Shown here: piece after piece, positions 59,249 through 64,000 of the stretch | How positions within the stretch are numbered: the stretch's first letter is position 1 | Layout of the letters: every line of letters begins with the position of its first letter | Assembly: GCA_947496465.1 (NCBI GenBank) | Contig: CANMCX010000001.1 | Location: forward strand, 930,001 to 994,000 | Length of the DNA stretch: 64,000 nt | Direction of reading: 5' to 3' | Source: Marinifilum_A sediminis | Lineage (GTDB): Bacteria; Bacteroidota; Bacteroidia; Bacteroidales; Marinifilaceae | Translations under genes and position numbers: made by a program | Notes under the pieces: generated by a model | The model's input: only the letters and a program-made list of their open reading frames with translations | Told to the model about the DNA's origin: nothing | Databases searched by the model: none

Positions 59249-60040
59249 TTAGTCGTCGATTAAATCATCGTCATTTAGGTAATCAATTGCCGAATCAACA
59301 TCCTTGTCGTCATCTGCTTTTTCAACCTTCTCCTTTATGCGCTTTTCATCTTCTTTTTCCCAACCTTTTATGTAATGGTCTCCCACTTCACCAGTTGACT
59401 TGTCGATAGGCAAAACGAATATTGCAGCCTTCTCAGCTATACATGCCTGTTCACAAACACCACAACCGGTGCAAACATCAGAGTGAACTATAGGCAGTAA
59501 CTTGGCATGCATACCCGTTCTTTTGTTTACCTCATAATCCAGGGTAATTGCTTTGTCGATCAAAGGACAAGCACGATAACAAGCTTCGCAACGAATTCCC
59601 CAATAAGCCAGACAGGATTCTTTGTGAATCACTGCCAATCCCATTTTTGAATTGTTAATATCAGGCGCCTGTTCTTCCTTGGATAGAAGTTTTAGATCCA
59701 AGGCACCCGAAGGGCAAGAATCGGTACAAGGCATATCGGTACACAAATAACAAGGAATGCTTCTTGGCTCGAAATATGGAGTTCCGTTGGCAATGCCATC
59801 ACCTGGTTCGGCTAGTTTTAGCGTATCGTAAGGACACGCCTCCACACACTGACCACATTTGATGCAAGCTTTCTGAAAATTCTTCTCTTTCAAAGCACCT
59901 GGCGGGCGAAGTACATAATCGGCTTTGGTGGTCGCCTGCACAGATTTTCCCCACAGTAAACCTCCACTGCCCATAAAAGCCGCTCCCTCCAGCATTCTTT
60001 GAATCACTTTTCTTCTTGTTGCCATAGATTCTTCTTTCAT
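59249..60040 (-). CDS. napG: Ferredoxin-type protein NapG, Tat-exported
   Basis: A 263-residue periplasmic Fe-S protein with a twin-arginine leader (TRRKVIQ near residues 8-14, then a hydrophobic Gly/Ala stretch). Four [4Fe-4S] motifs follow: CIKCGQCVEACPYD (about 59-72), CYLCTDMPCTDSCPSG, CEACYRACPL and CTGCGVCEQACIAE. It passes electrons from NapH toward NapB/NapA. Start choices are ATG 60040 and ATG 60025; the latter gives MATRRKVIQ and is the simpler leader. The C-terminal 30 residues are strongly acidic (DDDKDVDSAI), which is unusual for NapG. Confidence 0.9.
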   Translation of the reverse strand: MKEESMATRRKVIQRMLEGAAFMGSGGLLWGKSVQATTKADYVLRPPGALKEKNFQKACIKCGQCVEACPYDTLKLAEPGDGIANGTPYFEPRSIPCYLCTDMPCTDSCPSGALDLKLLSKEEQAPDINNSKMGLAVIHKESCLAYWGIRCEACYRACPLIDKAITLDYEVNKRTGMHAKLLPIVHSDVCTGCGVCEQACIAEKAAIFVLPIDKSTGEVGDHYIKGWEKEDEKRIKEKVEKADDDKDVDSAIDYLNDDDLIDD

Positions 60041-60103
60041 AGATATGAGATTTGTAGAAGTGAGATAAAGAGATATTCCAATACCTCACCTCCCATATCC
60101 TGA

Positions 60104-62893
60104 TTATGCTTTCGTTATCTTAACTGCACACTTCTTAAAGTCTGTCTCTTTCGACATTGGACAAGTGGCATCCAAACACAATTTGTTGATGAAAACCTTC
60201 TCATCGAACCAAGGCACATAAATCAGTCCTCTTGGCACACGATTTCTTCCTCGTGTTTCGATATGTGCTTTTACACGTCCACGTCTTGATTCGATCCAAA
60301 CCAGATCGCCTTCAACCAAACCTTGCTCAGCCGCATCTTTCGGATGAATGTAGCACAATGCCTCAGGCACGGCACGATACAATTCCGGTACTCTCATGGT
60401 CATGGTTCCCGAATGCCAGTGCTCTAAGACTCGACCGGTACACATCCAGTATGGATACTCTTTACTTGGAATCTCTGGAGCCTCCATATATGGACGGAAG
60501 AAAATCTTCGCCTTATTCTTCAAATCAACCTTTGGTTTCGACATGTCAGGTTTTGAGATGGATCCCTGAGGCATTTTTTTCAAGGCTTTGCCATAGAATG
60601 CAAAAGGTCCAACATCTGCTTTCTTCGCATACACATCGTATTCTGAGTTGAAGCGCCATAGGGTTTCTTTGCCATCTACAACCGGCCATTTTAAACCACG
60701 GCACTTGTGATAGGTATCAAAATCAGCTAAATCGTGACCGTTTCCAATACCAAACTTACGATACTCTTCCCAAATGTATTTGTGCATAAAGAATCCGTAA
60801 CCTTCAAATGGTTTACCATCCGAACCAATTACCTTACGCTTGTCACCACCCGATTCGGTATTCATTTTTCCTTCTGCAATTGGGTCTGGCCAAGCATATT
60901 TCTTCGCATCCTCGTTGGCAAACAGTACGTCGTAAAGTGTATCATCAGGAGAGTACCCCATAGCCTTTGCTCCTTCTAAAACATCAGGAAGACCGTCTTT
61001 TAATCCAGGAACTTTTTGTGCGCCCCAAACTTCACTAAGCTTGAATCGCTTCGCCAACTCCACAAATTGCCACACATCAGGCATGGCATCCCCAACAGGA
61101 GTAACCTGTTGTTTCCAATGCTGGGTTCTGCGTTCCGCATTACCATAAGCTCCCCACTTCTCGTAAATCATCGCCGAAGGCAATATCAAATCGGAAACCT
61201 TAGCCGAAATACCAGGATATCCATCAGAACAAACAATAAAGTTATCCATCTGGCGAGCTGCCTTAATCCAGTGATTGGCATTGGCAGTATTCTGATATGG
61301 ATTACATACATTAATCCATGCAAATTTTATCTTTCCATCCTCAATATCGCGGTGGATCTTCATCAAGTGACTACCCGGCTTAGGATTGATGGTTCCTTCC
61401 GGTACTTTCCACAATTTTTCTGAAATTTTGCGGTGCTTAGGATTCGCAACTACCATATCCGATGGCAATCGGTGCGAGAAGGTTCCCACCTCACGAGCAG
61501 TACCACAAGCCGATGGTTGTCCTGTTAAACTAAAGGCTCCATCACCTGGCTTCGATTGCTTTCCAAGTAGTAAATGCACCATATACGCCTGCTCATTTAC
61601 CCATGAACCTCTGGTATGCTGGTTGAATCCCATGGTCCAGTACGAACAAACTTTTCGTCCTTTCTCAATGTAAAGATCAGCCATAGCTTTCAGCTTCTTC
61701 TTGAAATCTTCAATCGACTCTTCAGGATCACCTTTGGCAACTTGAGCCACATAATCCAAATCGTAAGCCTTTAATGCTTTCTTAAATTCCTCGTACTGAA
61801 TGATCCAGTGATTTACCGCCTTATTGCGATGAGTCATTTCCATTACATCACCTTCTTTGTAACCAAGATAAGACAACGCTTTTCCCTCATCAGCAGTTAG
61901 CTTTTTCGCCACTTCGTGCTTAACGGTTTCAATTTCCTTATCGGTAAATTTAGGATGATCAGGCGTACGCATTCCGTAACCTATATCCACAAAACCGGTT
62001 GCAAACACGGTATATTTCTTTACAAAATCCCAATCGATAGCCTCTGGCTGATTGTAAACAATTTCGTGAGCAATATAATTCCAAATTGCCAAGTCGGTAT
62101 TTGGCTTGAAAATGATTTCGATATCTGCCAAGTCGGAAGTACGATTGGTATAAGTAGACAAGTTAATCACCTTAGTTCTTTCAGGATGACTCAACTTATT
62201 TTCGGTAATTCTCGACCATAGAATCGGATGCATCTCCGCCATATTGGCTCCCCAGGTAACAACGGTATCGGTAATTTCCATATCGTCGTAGTTCCCTGCC
62301 GGCTCATCGATACCGAAAGCCTGAATAAATGCAACCACAGCCGACGCCATACAGTGACGGGCATTCGGGTCGATATTATGTGAACGGAAACCTGCCTTCA
62401 TCAGTTTTGAAGCAGCATATCCTTCCATAATGGTATACTGACCGGAACTGAAGATACCAATACCAGTTGGTCCCAATTCTTTCATCGCCGATTTCATGTG
62501 CTTCTCCATTTCGTCGAAGGCACGTTCCCAGCTAATGGTTTTAAATTTTCCGTTTTTGTCGAATTCCCCATTCTCATTCATACGAAGCAATGGTTTCTTC
62601 AGACGGTCGGCACCGTACATTATTTTGGCATTAAAATAGCCTTTGATACAATTCAATCCACGGTTTACAGGTGCCAATGGATCTCCTTTTACAGCAAGTA
62701 TTTTATCATCTTTGGTGGCAATCATGATACCACAACCAGTACCACAAAATCGGCATACAGCCTTATCCCACGACCAGCCTTTTTCGGCTTCGCGAGCCTC
62801 TGCTTTAAGAGTTTCAGGAATGGCAACGCCAACCGCTGTTGCTGCTGCTATAGCCGCCGAACTCTTTAAAAAATCACGCCTTGCTAGTTTCAT
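60104..62893 (-). CDS. napA: Periplasmic nitrate reductase catalytic subunit NapA
   Basis: A 929-residue Mo-bis-MGD enzyme that reduces nitrate to nitrite. A twin-arginine leader (ARRDFLKSSAA) is followed by the [4Fe-4S] ligands Cys47, Cys50, Cys54 and Cys82. The probable Mo ligand is Cys181 in NARHCMASAVV. The C-terminal domain has WMCTGRVLEHWHSGTMT, typical of NapA. It is about 100 residues longer than E. coli NapA (828); much of the surplus seems to lie in the middle and toward the end (about 650-800). It is second in the cluster after the cytochrome c gene and before napG. TatC at 18 kb would export it with cofactor loaded. Confidence 0.95.
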   Translation of the reverse strand: MKLARRDFLKSSAAIAAATAVGVAIPETLKAEAREAEKGWSWDKAVCRFCGTGCGIMIATKDDKILAVKGDPLAPVNRGLNCIKGYFNAKIMYGADRLKKPLLRMNENGEFDKNGKFKTISWERAFDEMEKHMKSAMKELGPTGIGIFSSGQYTIMEGYAASKLMKAGFRSHNIDPNARHCMASAVVAFIQAFGIDEPAGNYDDMEITDTVVTWGANMAEMHPILWSRITENKLSHPERTKVINLSTYTNRTSDLADIEIIFKPNTDLAIWNYIAHEIVYNQPEAIDWDFVKKYTVFATGFVDIGYGMRTPDHPKFTDKEIETVKHEVAKKLTADEGKALSYLGYKEGDVMEMTHRNKAVNHWIIQYEEFKKALKAYDLDYVAQVAKGDPEESIEDFKKKLKAMADLYIEKGRKVCSYWTMGFNQHTRGSWVNEQAYMVHLLLGKQSKPGDGAFSLTGQPSACGTAREVGTFSHRLPSDMVVANPKHRKISEKLWKVPEGTINPKPGSHLMKIHRDIEDGKIKFAWINVCNPYQNTANANHWIKAARQMDNFIVCSDGYPGISAKVSDLILPSAMIYEKWGAYGNAERRTQHWKQQVTPVGDAMPDVWQFVELAKRFKLSEVWGAQKVPGLKDGLPDVLEGAKAMGYSPDDTLYDVLFANEDAKKYAWPDPIAEGKMNTESGGDKRKVIGSDGKPFEGYGFFMHKYIWEEYRKFGIGNGHDLADFDTYHKCRGLKWPVVDGKETLWRFNSEYDVYAKKADVGPFAFYGKALKKMPQGSISKPDMSKPKVDLKNKAKIFFRPYMEAPEIPSKEYPYWMCTGRVLEHWHSGTMTMRVPELYRAVPEALCYIHPKDAAEQGLVEGDLVWIESRRGRVKAHIETRGRNRVPRGLIYVPWFDEKVFINKLCLDATCPMSKETDFKKCAVKITKA

Positions 62894-62944
62894 ATATTTT
62901 GAATGTTATATATTTCTAATTCTATTACTTAAAAACTCTTTATT

Positions 62945-63040
62945 CACCCTTTCGCCTATCGGCACTTTCCCTAGGAGGGAAAGACTCCTTGTTTTTACCA
63001 TTCTCCCTTTTTAGGGGAGATCCCGACAGGGAGAGGGGTG
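62945..63040. repeat. Inverted pair of about 40-bp units between the cytochrome c gene and napA
   Basis: The unit starting CACCCTTTCGCCTATCGG at 62945 recurs in inverse orientation ending at 63040 (its complement starts CACCCCTCTCCCTGTCGG). Roughly 70 percent of positions agree. Each copy contains its own short hairpin (TTTCCC/GGGAAA; CTCCCTTTT/AGGGGAG). The G+C content stands out from the surroundings. No reading frame is seen. Similar AGGGGAGATCCCGACAGGGAGAGGGG-type runs are, as I recall, widespread repeats in Bacteroidota. Confidence 0.65.
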
Positions 63041-63065
63041 TTAGGAGCAATAGTTAATTTTAAGA

Positions 63066-63956
63066 CTATGCCTCCTCCTTATTGGCTTTATTGATTCCTC
63101 GCAAGCCAATTACAATAAAGAGCAGTACGAACCACACACCAAATACGGTGATGAAGAAACTTACCTTCAACCAAACCGGAGCCATTTTATCGGTACTCCA
63201 TAGGTGACGTCCTTCTATTGCCGATTTGCGAACAGTAGGCTGAACCATGGTGAGCATTTCGTCTTTCTTTGCTCTGGCAAATCCTTTGGTAGCTTTTACC
63301 ATTACACTCAATTTTCCTTCTTCGTCGCCAGGCATAGTAGCATCAACATCGATATAAGCAATACCTAAATCGTTGGTTTGTGCTTTGCCCAAAAGATATT
63401 TCCCAAAGGTTCCCATTACATATGCAGCAACGCTTACTTCTGGCTGTGGCTGCTCTTCTGCAAACACTTTAACCACCAACTTGTCAACATTATCATCAAA
63501 ACCAAGACTCATGGTGTACTCAGGAATCACAACACCTTCCATATCAGGCAGCTCTTGCTTATAGTCTTTGTTAAAACTACGGATGTAAGCAATCAGATTC
63601 CACAATTCGTCATCTGCGAAAGCATCTTCGAACTTAGGCATGGTACCACGACCCGCCTTAATTTTATGGAACAATGCCCCATCGGTTTGCAACTGGAACT
63701 GATCCGAAGCGGGATCACCCGGACTTGGCGCCATTGGCGTATAATCATCTTGACCCGGCGTACCGTGACATGACGTACAGGAGTTTTCGTAAGAGATTCT
63801 TCCCTCCAGAATCATATCATCATCAAAAAGGAAAGGACTTAGGTTCTCATTTTCTTTGGCAGGAACTTGCCAATCGCTTTGAGCATTCACATTTGCCACA
63901 GCCAAAAAGCAAAGGCAGAACAGAATGATCAATCTATATCGTTTCGTATTCTTCAT
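63066..63956 (-). CDS. Membrane-anchored monoheme cytochrome c of the nap cluster
   Basis: A 296-residue protein with a signal peptide ending at NAQ, one heme c site CTSCH (60-64), and a likely axial Met in RGTMPKFEDAF (about residue 101). This cytochrome c domain (about 45-130) is followed by a beta-rich periplasmic part (about 145-235) and one C-terminal membrane helix (about 264-288, FFITVFGVWFVLLFIVIGL). It precedes napA on the same strand and probably feeds electrons into or out of the nitrate reductase system. It is not NapC, which has four hemes. The start at 63956 gives the signal peptide. The 44 bases to the window end show nothing clear. Confidence 0.8.
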   Translation of the reverse strand: MKNTKRYRLIILFCLCFLAVANVNAQSDWQVPAKENENLSPFLFDDDMILEGRISYENSCTSCHGTPGQDDYTPMAPSPGDPASDQFQLQTDGALFHKIKAGRGTMPKFEDAFADDELWNLIAYIRSFNKDYKQELPDMEGVVIPEYTMSLGFDDNVDKLVVKVFAEEQPQPEVSVAAYVMGTFGKYLLGKAQTNDLGIAYIDVDATMPGDEEGKLSVMVKATKGFARAKKDEMLTMVQPTVRKSAIEGRHLWSTDKMAPVWLKVSFFITVFGVWFVLLFIVIGLRGINKANKEEA

Positions 63957-64000
63957 CGTGCTATTTCTTATTGTGGTTAATTTCCTCTTTTACTTCCCAA

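Noticed and set aside
59799..60089. 96-codon frame on the minus strand over the napG start
   Set aside because: It overlaps napG in another frame with no family likeness and no independent signals.
63066..63956. NapC tetraheme quinol dehydrogenase
   Set aside because: Only one CxxCH site is present and the membrane helix is at the C-terminus, unlike NapC.

Overview
The window is 64 kb of low-G+C DNA from a member of the Bacteroidota, most likely a marine, facultatively anaerobic relative of the Marinilabiliales/Marinifilaceae. That placement is an inference from four things: -7 promoter elements of the form TAnnTTTG(C) in front of many genes (the known Bacteroidota sigma-factor pattern), little sign of Shine-Dalgarno sequences, families typical of the phylum (DUF5686 outer-membrane proteins, DUF4286, DUF4369 thioredoxin-like lipoproteins, a bifunctional nuclease family protein), and the linkage purH-mreB-mreC-mreD-mrdA-rodA. 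No phage, transposase, CRISPR array or rRNA was seen. One tRNA gene, tRNA-Leu(UAG), is present.

The first 47 kb is mostly core chromosome. From left to right it holds a predicted GTPase; an ACP phosphodiesterase that overlaps rodA tail to tail; the cell-elongation operon mreBCD-mrdA-rodA behind purH; mgtE and rsmA; a two-gene flippase-like/GNAT-like unit; recQ; kdsD-tatC, a DUF5686 protein and lptB; tRNA-Leu; the proteostasis trio tig, clpP, clpX; a thyA-folA-lipoprotein operon with two probable nucleoside-related membrane proteins beside it; rplU-rpmA, serS; a TPR protein; a DUF4286-eamA-ruvC operon; a HIT protein and greA; a Rieske-like lipoprotein; a membrane pyrophosphatase; ribF; a thioredoxin-like lipoprotein; lpxH and rmuC.

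From about 47.4 kb to the right end the content changes to anaerobic energy metabolism. There is a PLP enzyme of the Cys/Met family, a two-gene molybdoenzyme operon whose electron-transfer and membrane-anchor subunits are fused, a four-subunit 2-oxoacid:ferredoxin oxidoreductase followed by an aminotransferase and divergent from an Lrp/AsnC regulator, and a periplasmic nitrate reductase cluster (cytochrome c, napA, napG, napH, napB, napD) without napC. Together these suggest a cell that can deaminate amino acids to 2-oxoacids, oxidise those to acyl-CoA with reduced ferredoxin, and pass quinol electrons to nitrate or another oxidised substrate. TatC, encoded at 18 kb, would export NapA and NapG, both of which start with twin-arginine motifs.

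The most striking unexplained structure is a family of near-perfect palindromes of about 20 to 30 bp. They occupy most of the gaps between transcription units from 47.4 to 57.8 kb and were not seen in the first 47 kb. Other items worth a second look are two copies of TTACTAGTA 83 bp apart between the oxidoreductase operon and its Lrp-type neighbour, a heptanucleotide tandem repeat before the aminotransferase, two larger inverted-repeat elements, a Rieske-like protein with Cys in place of the second His ligand, a thioredoxin-like lipoprotein without its redox cysteines, a terminator-like hairpin in the greA leader, and a clpP terminator whose right arm is also the clpX -7 element. All functional calls come from reading the sequence; no database search was run.
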